This document shows, piece after piece, positions 35,845 through 46,614 of a stretch of 64,000 nt of DNA. The DNA comes from Dioctria linearis (lineage: Eukaryota; Arthropoda; Insecta; Diptera; Asilidae): positions 1 to 64,000 of the forward strand of contig CAWVNZ010000423.1 in assembly GCA_963930735.1 (NCBI GenBank), written 5' to 3'. Made by a program: the position numbers and the translations under genes. The notes below the pieces were generated by a model that made no database searches, was not told the DNA's origin, and saw only the letters and a program-made list of their open reading frames with translations. Numbering within the stretch: the first letter of the stretch is position 1; each line of letters begins with the position of its first letter.

Positions 35845-35982
35845 TTACATTTTAAGTTCTTCCAGTCGTTTTTTTAATGTGATGAACTCCGTGAAATCTT
35901 TTGTTTGGTCGTCCTCTCCAGCTGGTTTGTAAAATTCTTTTAGCTGCTCCTCAATTTGACGAGCTTCCTCCTGGGGGTCCAT
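35845..35982 (-). CDS. Small leader ORF, candidate first coding exon of env
   Basis: 45 codons from ATG to TAA in the 5' leader, starting MDPQEEARQIEEQLKEF and ending in a charged, helix-prone segment. It is mostly Glu, Lys, Gln and Asp, with no signal peptide or membrane segment. Its last sense codon straddles a splice donor (AAAAT then GTAAGG, GT at 35847-35848). The phase at the donor equals the phase required at the acceptor at 30369-30370 to enter the env frame just ahead of the hydrophobic leader codons. So either this ORF is the N-terminal exon of a spliced env message, or splicing creates a start codon at the junction. It could also be a short upstream ORF regulating gag. No homologue is recognised. 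Confidence 0.5.
   Translation of the reverse strand: MDPQEEARQIEEQLKEFYKPAGEDDQTKDFTEFITLKKRLEELKM
35847..35848 (-). promoter_or_regulatory. Candidate splice donor in leader
   Basis: Minus strand AAAAT followed by GTAAGG, a good fit to the donor consensus after the junction. The exon would end at 35849. Paired with the acceptor at 30369-30370 it removes about 5.5 kb containing gag and pol, which is the known way errantiviruses produce env RNA. Phases match on both sides. Confidence 0.55.
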
Positions 35983-36161
35983 TGATAATTGTTTCCTTCT
36001 AGGTTGTTTACTGAGTTCTTTTTACTCAAAAATTTTTGCACAATCTCTAGAGCCTGTCTTGAGATTGGGTTGTCTTAGACACCGTTGGATAACCTCTGAG
36101 CGCCTGGCTTAGGTTACCTTAATTTGAGTAGCTGGGATCGTATTTTTATTTTAATAAAGAT

Positions 36162-36179
36162 CCTCAACCACTGCCACCA
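36162..36179 (-). promoter_or_regulatory. Primer-binding site (tRNA complement)
   Basis: Minus strand TGGTGGCAGTGGTTGAGG starts three bases inside the 5' LTR. The first TGG complements the CCA tail of a tRNA, so the primer tRNA would end CCACTGCCACCA. The rest resembles a leucine-type acceptor end, but I cannot confirm the species of tRNA from memory. A short spacer between LTR and site is usual in Ty3/gypsy elements. Confidence 0.7.
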
Positions 36180-36182
36180 AAA

Positions 36183-36979
36183 TGTTCTGGGTTTTTATGA
36201 AATACCCAAGGACTGAGGAGTGCTTTCCACAGAGAAGATCACCAGTCCCAATTTTATTTGTTTAAACACTTTTGTAACTTTTGTACACTATGTATGAACT
36301 TTATTAATCAACTTTGTACACTTAATACAACAAATTTTTATTTAACTTTTAGACTTTCTTTTTCTAGAGATCTGAAGGCCTTACCTCTGGTAGGGGGACT
36401 CTTCAGATCACTTCAAAAGTTAGGAAAACTCTGGTTGTTCCTAGCAACATCAACTGAATTTATTTAAGTTCTCCCTCCATCGATTTATTGAAAAAATTCA
36501 AAGTAAAAATCTATCGGCCAATCAATTTCTTCGATAAGTGAAAAAGATGCTATTCTCAGCAAGAATCGATTTAAGGGGAAAAGTGATTAAATCGTATGAG
36601 TTCAAGTACTTTGAACTCATCACAAAAAACGTAAATCGCTTGCGTCGGCATTATTGGTTTTCGTGACAAAAATATTTTAAAATCGCATAATTCATATGCG
36701 TTCAAGTACTTTAAACTCATCGCGAGGAAATTGTTTACGTTGGCGTAAATAATTTAGAAGGTGAAATCCGAGATACTAACATTTGCTTTGGAGAAATTTT
36801 GTGAGAAAAAGTAACCAAGATAATTTAGGAAAGAAATTTATTGGTTTCATGCTAGTGCGATGCATGTTTTAGGATTTTAATGCTTGTGAGATGAAAATGT
36901 ATTGAATTTCAGGGTAATTAACAGATAACGCCAAAGTAACTAGGGTGTAAGGTGACGCGTATAGCGAGCACTTACAACA
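36183..36979 (-). repeat. 5' LTR of the retroelement (797 bp)
   Basis: The upstream, promoter-bearing LTR in element orientation, adjacent to the primer-binding site and leader. It is identical to the left LTR apart from five substitutions and loss of the 26 bp corresponding to 27956-27981, leaving a junction at about 36934/36935. The gap lies about 45 bp from the outer edge, inside U3, and removes a TCACGTGA palindrome. Both gap edges carry AA, consistent with a short-homology deletion. Since both LTRs are copied from one template during reverse transcription, the difference arose after integration, or it is an insertion in the other LTR. Confidence 0.94.
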
Positions 36980-36983
36980 CCTT
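36980..36983. other. Target-site duplication, right copy (CCTT)
   Basis: Second copy of the CCTT target site, directly after the LTR end ACAACA. The five-base comparison fails (GCCTT on the left, CCTTT on the right), so the duplication is 4 bp. Confidence 0.9.
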
Positions 36984-39900
36984 TTCCATAGTAAATTTTT
37001 CAAAAACTAATTTTTTACTGTCGCAAATTTTAATTACGCCAGGGATTGCCTTTTCTATAGTAAATTATTCAAAAAATAATTTTTTACTGTGGCAAATTTT
37101 AATTGTGCCAGGGATTGCCTTTTCTACAGTAAATTTTTCAAAAAATAATTTTTTACTGTCGCAAATTTTAATTACGCCAGGGATTGCCTTTTCTATAGTA
37201 ATTTTTTCAAAAAATAATTTTTTACTGTCGCAAATTTTAAATCCGCCAGGGATTGCCTTTTCTATAGTAAATTATTCAAAAAATAATTTTTTACTGTCGC
37301 AAATTTTAATTGCGCCAGGGATTGCCTTTTCTACAGTAAATTTTTCAAAAAATAATTTTCTACTGTCGCAAATTTTAATTGCGCCATGGATTGCCTTTTC
37401 TACAGTAAATTTTTCAAAAAATAATTTTTTACTGTCGCAAATTTTAATTACGCCAGGGATTGCCTTTTCTACAGTAAATTTTTCAAAAATTAATTTTATA
37501 CTCTCGCAAATTTTAAATACGCCAGGGATTGCCTCTTCTATAGTAAATTTTGCAAAAAATAATTTTTTACTGTCGCAAATTTTAATTGCGCCAGGGATTG
37601 CCTTTTCTTTGGTAAATTTTTCACAAATTAATTTTTTACTGTCGCAAATTTTAATTGCGCCAGGGATTGCCTTTCTACAGTAAATTTTTCAAAAAATAAT
37701 TTTTTACTGTCGCAAATTTTAATTACGCCTGGGATTGCCTTTTCTATAGTAAATTATTCAAAAAATAATTTTTTACTGTCGCAAATTTTAATTGCGCCAG
37801 GGATTGCCTTTTCTTTAGTAAATTTTTCACAAATTAATTTTTTACTGTCGCGAATTTTAAATACGCCAGGGATTGCCTTTTCTATAGTAAATTTTGCAGA
37901 AAAATAATTTTTTACTGTCGCAAATTGTAACTGCGCCAGGGATTACCTTTTCTATAGTAAATTTTTCAAAAAATTATTTTTGACTGTCGCAAATTTTAAA
38001 TCCGCCAGGGATTGCCTTTTCTATAGTAAATTATTCAAAAAATAATTTTTTACTGTCGCAAATTTTAATTGCGCCAGGAATTGCCTTTTCTACAGTAAAT
38101 TTTTCAAAAAATAATTTTCCACTGTCGCAAATTTTAATTGCGCCAGGGATTGCCTTTTCTACAGTAAATTTTGCAAAAAATAATTTTTTACTGTCGCAAA
38201 TTTTAATTGCGCCAGGGATTGCCTTTTCTTTAGTAAATTTTTCACAAATTAATTTTTTACTGTCGCAAATTTAAAACACGCCAGGGATTGCCTTTTCTAT
38301 AGTAAATTATTAAAAAAAAAATTTTCTACTGTCGCAAATTTTAAATACGCCAGGGATTGCCTTTTCTATAGTAAATTTTGCAAAAAAATATTTTTTACTG
38401 TCGCAAGTTTTAATTGCGCCAGGGATTACCTTTTCTATAGTAAATTTTTCACAAATTAATTTCTTACTGTCGCAAATTTTAAATACGCCAGGGATTGCCT
38501 TTTCTATAGTAAATTATTCAAAAAATAATTTTTTACTGTCGCAAATTTTAATTGCGCCAGGGATTGCCTTTTCTACAGTAAATTTTTCAAAAAATAATTT
38601 TTTACTGTCGCAAATTTTAATTGCGCCAGGGATTGCCTTTTCTATAGTAAATTTTTCAAAAATTAATTTTTTACTGTCGCAAATTTTAATTACGCCAGGG
38701 ATTCCCTTTTCTATAGTAAATTATTCAAAAAATAATTTTGTACTGTCGCAAATTTTAATTACGCCGGGGATTGCCTTTTCTATAGTAAATTTTTCAAAAA
38801 TTAATTTTATACTGTCGCATATTTTAAATACGCCAGGGATTGCCTCTTCTATAGTAAATTTTGCAAAAAATAATTTTTTACTGTCGCAAATTTTAAATAC
38901 GCCAGGGATTGCGTTTTCTATAGTAAATTATTCAAAAAATAATTTTTTACTGTCGCAAATTTTAATTACGCCAGGGATTGCCTTTTCTACAGTAAATTTT
39001 TCAAAAAATAATTTTTTACTGTCGCAAATTTTAAATACGCCAGGGATGGGATTTTCTATAGTAAATTTTTCACAAATTAATTTTTTACTGTCGCAAATTT
39101 TAAATAAGCCAGGGATTGCCTTTTCCATAGTAAATTTTTCAAAAACTAATTTTTTACTGTCGCAAATTTTAATTACGCCAGGGATTGCCTTTTCTATAGT
39201 AAATTATTCAAAAAATAATTTTTTACTGTGGCGAATTTTAATTGTGCCAGGGATTGCCTTTTCTACAGTAAATTTTTCAAAAAATAATTTTTTACTGTCG
39301 CAAATTTTAATTACGCCAGGGATTGCCTTTTCTATAGTAAATTTTTCAAAAAATAATTTTTTACTGTCGCAAATTTTAAATCCGCCAGGGATTGCCTTTT
39401 CTATAGTAAATTATTCAAAAAATAATTTTTTACTGTCGCAAATTTTAATTGCGCCAGGGATTGCCTTTTCTACAGTAAATTTTTCAAAAAATAATTTTTT
39501 ACTGTCGCAAATTTTAATTGCGCCAGGGATTGCCTTTTCTACAGTAAATTTTTCAAAAATTAATTTTATACTGTCGCAAATTTTAAATACGCCAGGGATT
39601 GCCTCTTCTATAGTAAATTTTGCAAAAAATAATTTTTTACTGTCGCAAATTTTAATTGCGCCAGGGATTGCCTTTTCTATAGTAAATTTTTCACAAATTA
39701 ATTTTTTACTGTCGCAAATTTTAAATACGCCAGGGATTGCCTTTTCTATAGTAAATTATTCAAAAAATAATTTTTTACTGTCGCAAATTTTAATTGCGCC
39801 AGGGATTGCCTTTGCTATAGTAAATTTTTCAAAAAATAATTTTATACTGTCGCAAATTTTAATTGCGCCAGGGATTGCCTTTTCTATAGTAAATTTTTCA

Positions 39901-42049
39901 CATATTAATTTTTTACTGTCGCAAATTTTAAATACGCCAGGGATTGCCTTTTCTATAGTAAATTATTCAAAAAATAATTTTTTACTGTCGCAAATTTTAA
40001 TTGCGCCAGGGATTGTCTTTTCTACAGTAAATTTTTCAAAAAATAATTTTTTACTGTCGCAAATTTTAATTGCGCCAGGGATTGCCTTTTCTATAGTAAA
40101 TTTTTCAAAAATTAATTTTTTACTGTCGCAAATTTTAATTACGCCAGGGATTCCTTTTCTATAGTAAATTATTCAAAAAATAATTTTATACTGTCGCAAA
40201 TTTTAATTACGCCGGGATTGCCTTTTCTATAGTAAATTTTTCAAAAATTAATTTTATACTGTCCGAAATTTTAAATACGCCAGGGATTGCCTCTTCTATA
40301 GTAAATTTTGCAAAAAATAATTTTTTACTGTCGCAAATTTTAAATACGCCAGGGATTGCCTTTTCTATAGTAAATTATTCAAAAAATAATTTTTAACTGT
40401 CGCAAATTTTAATTACGCCAGGGATTGCCTTTTCTATAGTAAATTTTTCACAAATTAATTTTTTACTGTCGCAAATTTTAATTGCGCCAGGGATTGCCTT
40501 TTCTATAGTAAATTTTTCAAAAACTAATTTTTTACTGTCGCAAATTTTAATTACGCCAGGGATTGCCTTTTCTATAGTAAATTATTCAAAAAATAATTTT
40601 TTACTGTGGCAAATTTTAATTGTGCCAGGGATTGCCTTTTCTACAGTAAATTTTTCAAAAAATAATTTTTTACTGTCGCAAATTTTAATTACGCCAGGGA
40701 TTGCCTTTTCTATAGTAAATTTTTCAAAAAATAATTTTTTACTGTCGCAAATTTTAAATCCGCCAGGGATTGCCTTTTCTATAGTAAATTATTCAAAAAA
40801 TAATTATTTACTGTCGCAAATTTTAATTGTGCCAGGGATTGCCTTTTCTACAGTAAATTTTTCAAAAAATAATTTTCCACTGTCGCAAATTTTAATTGCG
40901 CCAGGGATTGCCTTTTCTACGTAAATTTTGCAAAAAATAATTTTTTACTGTCGCAAATTTTAATTGCGCCAGGGATTGCCTTTTCTTTAGTAAATTTTTC
41001 ACAAATTAATTTTTTACTGTCGCAAATTTAAAACACGACCGGGATTGCCTTTTCTATACTAAATTATTCAAAAAATAATTTTTTATTGTCGCAAATTTTA
41101 AATACGCCAGGGATTGCCTTTTCTATAGTAAATTTTGCAAAAAAATATTTTTTTACTGTCGCAAGTTTTAATTGCGCCAGGGATTCCCTTTTCTATAGTA
41201 AATTTTTCACAAATTAATTTTTTACTGTCGCAAATTTTAAATACGCCTGGGATTGCCTTTTCTATAGTAAATTATTCAAAAAATAATTTTTTACTGTCGC
41301 AAATTTTCATTGCGCCAGGGATTGCCTTTTCTATAGTAAATTTTTCAAAAAATAGTTTTATACTGTCGCAAATTTTAATTGCGCCAGGGATTGCCTTTTC
41401 TACAGTAAATTTTTCAAAAAATAATTTTTTTACTGTCGCAAATTTTAATTACGCCAGGGATTGCCTTTTCTATAGTAAATTTTTCAAAAAATAATTTTTT
41501 ACTGTCGCAAATTTTAAATCCGCCAGGGATTGCCTTTTCCATAGTAAATTTTTCAAAAACTAATTTTTTACTGTCGCAAATTTTAATTACGCCAGGGATT
41601 GCCTTTTCTATAGTAAATTATTCAAAAAATAATTTTTTACTGTGGCAAATTTTAATTGTGCCAGGGATTGCCTTTTCTACAGTAAATTTTTCAAAAAATA
41701 ATTTTTTACTGTCGCAAATTTTAATTACGCCAGGGATTGCCTTTTCTATAGTAAATTTTTCAAAAAATAATTTTTTACTGTCGCAAATTTTAAATCCGCC
41801 AGGGATTGCCTTGTCTATAGTAAATTATTCAAAAAATAATTTTTTACTGTCGCATATTTTAATTGCGCCAGGGATTGCCTTTTCTATAGTAAATTATTCA
41901 AAAAAATAATTTTTTACTGTCGCAAATTTTAATTACGCCAGGGATTGCCTTTTCTATAGTAAATTTTTCACAAATTAATTTTTTACTGTCGCAAATTTTA
42001 ATTGCGCCAGGGATTGCCTTTTCTATAGTAAATTTTTCAAAAAATTATT

Positions 42050-45000
42050 TTTTACTGTCGCGAATTTTAAATACGCCAGGGATTGCATTTTCTATAGTAA
42101 ATTTTGCAGAAAAATAATTTTTTTACTGTCGCAAATTGAAACTGCGCCAGGGATTACCTTTTCTATAGTAAATTTTTCAAAAAATAATTTTTTACTGTCG
42201 CGAATTTTAAATCCGCCAGGGATTGCCTTTTCTATAGTAAATTATTCAAAAAATAATTTTTTACTGTCGCAAATTTTAATTGCGCCAGGGATTGCCTTTT
42301 CTACAGTAAATTTTTCAAAAAATAATTTTCCACTGTCGCAAATTTTAATTGCGCCAGGGATTGCCTTTTCTACAGTAAATTTTGCAAAAAATAATTTTTT
42401 ACTGTCGCAAATTTTAATTGCGCCAGGGATTGCCTTTTCTTTAGTAAATTTTTCACAAATTAATTTTTTACTGTTGCAAATTTAAAACACGCCAGGGATT
42501 GCCTTTTTTATAGTAAATTATTAAAAAAAAAATTTTTTTACTGTCGCAAATTTTAAATACGCCAGGGATTGCCTTTTCTATAGTAAATTTTGCAAAAAAT
42601 ATTTTTTTACTTTCGCAAGTTTTAATTGCGCCAGGGATTACCTTTTCTATAGTAAATTTTTGTAAATTAATTTTTTACTGTCGCAAATTTTAAATACGCC
42701 AGGGATTGCCTTTTCTATAGTAAATTATTCAAAAAATAATTTTTTAATGTCGCAAATTTTAATTGCGCCAGGGATTGCCTTTTCTACAGTAAATTTTTCA
42801 AAAAATAATTTTTTACTGTCGCAAATTTTAATTGCGCCAGGGATTGCCTTTCCTATAGTAAATTTTTCAAAAAATAATTTTTTACTGTCGCAAATTTTAA
42901 TTACGCCGGGGATTGCATTTTCTATAGTAAATTATTCAAAAAATAATTTTTTACTGTCGCAAATTTTAATTGCGCCAGGGATTGCCTTTTCTACAGTAAA
43001 TTTTTCAAAAAATAATTTTCTACTGTCGCAAATTTTAATTGCGCCAGGGATTGCCTTTTCTACAGTAAATTTTTCAAAAAATAATTTTTTATTGTCGCAA
43101 ATTTTAATTACGCCAGGGATTGCCTTTTCTACAGTAAATTTTTCAAAAATTAATTTTATACTGTCGCAAATTTTAAATACGCCAGGGATTGCCTCTTCTA
43201 TAGTAAATTTTGCAAAAAAATAATTTTTTACTGTCGCAAATTTTAATTGCGCCAGGGATTGCCTTTTCTATAGTAAATTTTTCAAAAATTAATTTTTTAC
43301 TGTCGAAAATTTTAATTGCGCCAGGGATTGCCTTTTCTACAGTAAATTTTACAAAAAATAATTTTTTACTGTCGCAAATTTTAATTACGCCTGGGATTGC
43401 CTTTTCTATAGTAAATTATTCAAAAAATAATTTTTTACTGTCGCAAATTTTAATTGCGCCAGGGATTGCCTTTTCTATAGTAAATTATTCAAAAAAATAA
43501 TTTTTTACTGTCGCAAATTTTAATTACGCCAGGGATTGCCTTTTCTATAGTAAATTTTTCACAAATTAATTTTTTACTGTCGCAAATTTTAATTGCGCCA
43601 GGGATTGCCTTTTCTATAGTAAATTTTTCAAAAAATAATTTTTTACTGTCGCGAATTTTAAATACGCCAGGGATTGCATTTTCTATAGTAAATTTTGCAG
43701 AAAAATAATTTTTTTACTGTCGCAAATTGAAACTGCGCCAGGGATTACCTTTTCTATAGTAAATTTTTCAAAAAATAATTTTTTACTGTCGCGAATTTTA
43801 AATCCGCCAGGGATTGCCTTTTCTATAGTAAATTATTCAAAAAATAATTTTTTACTGTCGCAAATTTTAATTGCGCCAGGGATTGCCTTTTCTACAGTAA
43901 ATTTTTCAAAAAATAATTTTCCACTGTCGCAAATTTTAACTGCGCCAGGGATTGCCTTTTCTACAGTAAATTTTGCAAAAAATAATTTTTTACTGTCGCA
44001 AATTTTAATTGCGCCAGGGATTGCCTTTTCTTTAGTAAATTTTTCACAAATTAATTTTTTACTGTTGCAAATTTAAAACACGCCAGGGATTGCCTTTTCT
44101 ATAGTAAATTATTAAAAAAAAAAATTTTTTACTGTCGCAAATTTTAAATACGCCAGGGATTGCCTTTTCTATAGTAAATTTTGCAAAAAAATATTTTTTT
44201 ACTTTCGCAAGTTTTAATTGCGCCAGGGATTACCTTTTCTATAGTAAATTTTTGTAAATTAATTTTTTACTGTCGCAAATTTTAAATACGCCAGGGATTG
44301 CCTTTTCTATAGTAATTTATTCAAAAAATAATTTTTTACTGTCGCAAATTTTAATTGCGCCAGGGATTGCCTTTTCTACAGTAAATTTTTCAAAAAATAA
44401 TTTTTTACTGTCGCAAATTTTAATTGCGCCAGGGATTGCCTTTCCTATAGTAAATTTTTCAAAAAATAATTTTTTACTGTCGCAAATTTTAATTACGCCG
44501 GGGATTGCCTTTTCTATAGTAAATTTTTCAAAAATTAATTTTATACTGTCGCAAATTTTAAATACGCCAGGGATTGCATTTTCTATAGTAAATTATTCAA
44601 AAAATAATTTTTTACTGTCGCAAATTTTAATTACGCCAGGGATTGCCTTTTCTACAGTAAATTTTTCAAAAAATAATTTTTTACTGTCGCAAATTTTAAT
44701 TACGCCAGGGATTGCCTTTTCTATAGTAAATTTTTCAAAAAATAATTTTTTACTGTCGCAAATTTTAAATCCGCCAGGGATTGCCTTTTCCATAGTAAAT
44801 TTTTCAAAAACTAATTTTTTACTGTCGCAAATTTTAATTACGCCAGGGATTGCCTTTTCTATAGTAAATTATTCAAAAAATAATTTTTTACTGTGGCAAA
44901 TTTTAATTGTGCCAGGGATTGCCTTTTCTACAGTAAATTTTTCAAAAATAATTTTTTACTGTCGCAAATTTTAATTACGCCAGGGATTGCCTTTTCTATA

Positions 45001-45700
45001 GTAAATTTTTCAAAAAATAATTTTTTACTGTCGCAAATTTTAAATCTGCCAGGGATTGCCTTGTCTATAGTAAATTATTCAAAAAATAATTTTTTACTGT
45101 CGCAAATTTTAATTGCGCCAGGGATTGCCTTTTCTATAGTAAATTTTTCAAAAATTAATTTTTCACTGTCGCAAATTTTAATTGCGCCAGGGATTGCCTT
45201 TTCTACAGTAAATTTTACAAAAAATAATTTTTTACTGTCGCAAATTTTAATTACGCCTGGGATTGCCTTTTCTATAGTAAATTATTCAAAAAATAATTTT
45301 TTACTGTCGCAAATTTTAATTGCGCCAGGGATTGCCTTTTCTATAGTAAATTATTCAAAAAAATAATTTTTTACTGTCGCAAATTTTAATTACGCCAGGG
45401 ATTGCCTTTTCTATAGTAAATTTTTCACAAATTAATTTTTTACTGTCGCAAATTTTAATTGCGCCAGGGATTGCCTTTTCTATAGTAAATTTTTAAAAAA
45501 TAATTTTTTACTGTCGCGAATTTTAAATACGCCAGGGATTGCATTTTCTATAGTAAATTTTGCAGCAAAATAATTTTTTTACTGTCGCAAATTGAAACTG
45601 CGCCAGGGATTACCTTTTCTATAGTAAATTTTTCAAAAAATAATTTTTTACTGTCGCAAATTTTAAATCCGCCAGGGATTGCCTTTTCTATAGTTAATTA
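42050..45700. repeat. Satellite tandem blocks of about 1.6-1.9 kb
   Basis: The rare monomer CAAATTGAAACTGCGCC recurs at 42133, 43724 and 45589, offsets 1591 and 1865 bp. Accompanying rare variants recur at matching offsets: TTTTTGTAAATTAATT (42657 and 44249), CTGTTGCAAATTT (42472 and 44064), TTTACAAAAAATAA (43349 and 45207). These mark locally amplified higher-order blocks. Confidence 0.75.
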
Positions 45701-46614
45701 TTCAAAAAATAATTTTTTACAGTCGCAAATTTTAATTGCGCCAGGGATTGCCTTTTCTACAGTAAATTTTTCAAGAAATAATTTTCCACTGTCGCAAATT
45801 TTAATTGCGCCAGGGATTGCCTTTTCTACAGTAAATTTTGCAAAAAATAATTTTTTACTGTCGCAAATTTTAATTGCGCCAGGGATTGCCTTTTCTTTAG
45901 TAAATTTTTCACAAATTAATTTTTTACTGTCGCAAATTTAAAACACGCCAGGGATTGCCTTTTCTATAGTAAATTATTAAAAAAAAAAATTTTTTACTGT
46001 CGCAAATTTTAAATACGCCAGGGATTGCCTTTTCTATAGTAAATTTTGCAAAAAAATATTTTTTTACTTTCGCAAGTTTTAATTGCGCCAGGGATTACCT
46101 TTTCTATAGTAAATTTTTCACAAATTAATTTTTTACTGTCGTAAATTTTAAATACGCCAGGGATTGCCTTTTCTATAGTAAATGATTCAAAAAATAATTT
46201 TTTACTGTCGCAAATTTTAATTGCGCCAGGGATTGCCTTTTCTACAGTAAATTTTTCAAAAAATAATTTTTTACTGTCGCAAATTTTAATTGCGCCAGGG
46301 ATTGCCTTTCCTATAGTAAATTTTTCAAAAATTAATTTTTTACTGTCGCAAATTTTAATTACGCCAGCGATTCCCTTTTCTATAGTAAATTATTCAAAAA
46401 ATAATTTTTTACTGTCGCAAATTTTAAATACGCCAGGGATTGCCTTTTCTATAGTAAATTTTGCAAAAAAATATTTTTTTACTGTCGCAAGTTTTAATTG
46501 AGCCAGGGATTACCTTTTCTATAGTAAATTATTCAAAAAATAATTTTTTACTGTCGCAAATTTTAAATACGCCAGGGATGGGATTTTCTATAGTAAATTT
46601 TTCACAAAGTAATT

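Larger units (their letters stand above)
35381..36161 (-). other. 5' leader (untranslated region) of the element
   Basis: Sequence between the primer-binding site and gag, about 0.78 kb. It contains the 45-codon ORF at 35845-35982, a good splice donor at 35847-35848, and one TATTGCATATTT motif at 35821-35832. AT dinucleotide runs occur around 35742-35760. In the gypsy family this leader carries packaging signals and, in gypsy itself, an insulator; whether that applies here cannot be read directly. Nothing else recognised. Confidence 0.7.
27204..36979 (-). mobile_element. Errantivirus-type Ty3/gypsy LTR retroelement with env
   Basis: A 9776-bp element inserted in the satellite in reverse orientation. 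It has two LTRs starting TGTT and ending AACA, a 4-bp target duplication CCTT, a primer-binding site next to the right LTR, a purine tract next to the left LTR, and ORFs in the order gag, protease-RT-RNase H-integrase, env. This order, with a baculovirus-F-like envelope carrying a furin site, is the hallmark of insect errantiviruses. The LTRs differ by five substitutions plus a 26-bp gap, so insertion is relatively recent. Integrase is out of frame with the rest of pol, and the protease start is out of register with gag, so this copy is probably defective unless those are sequencing errors. I cannot name the family. Confidence 0.95.
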
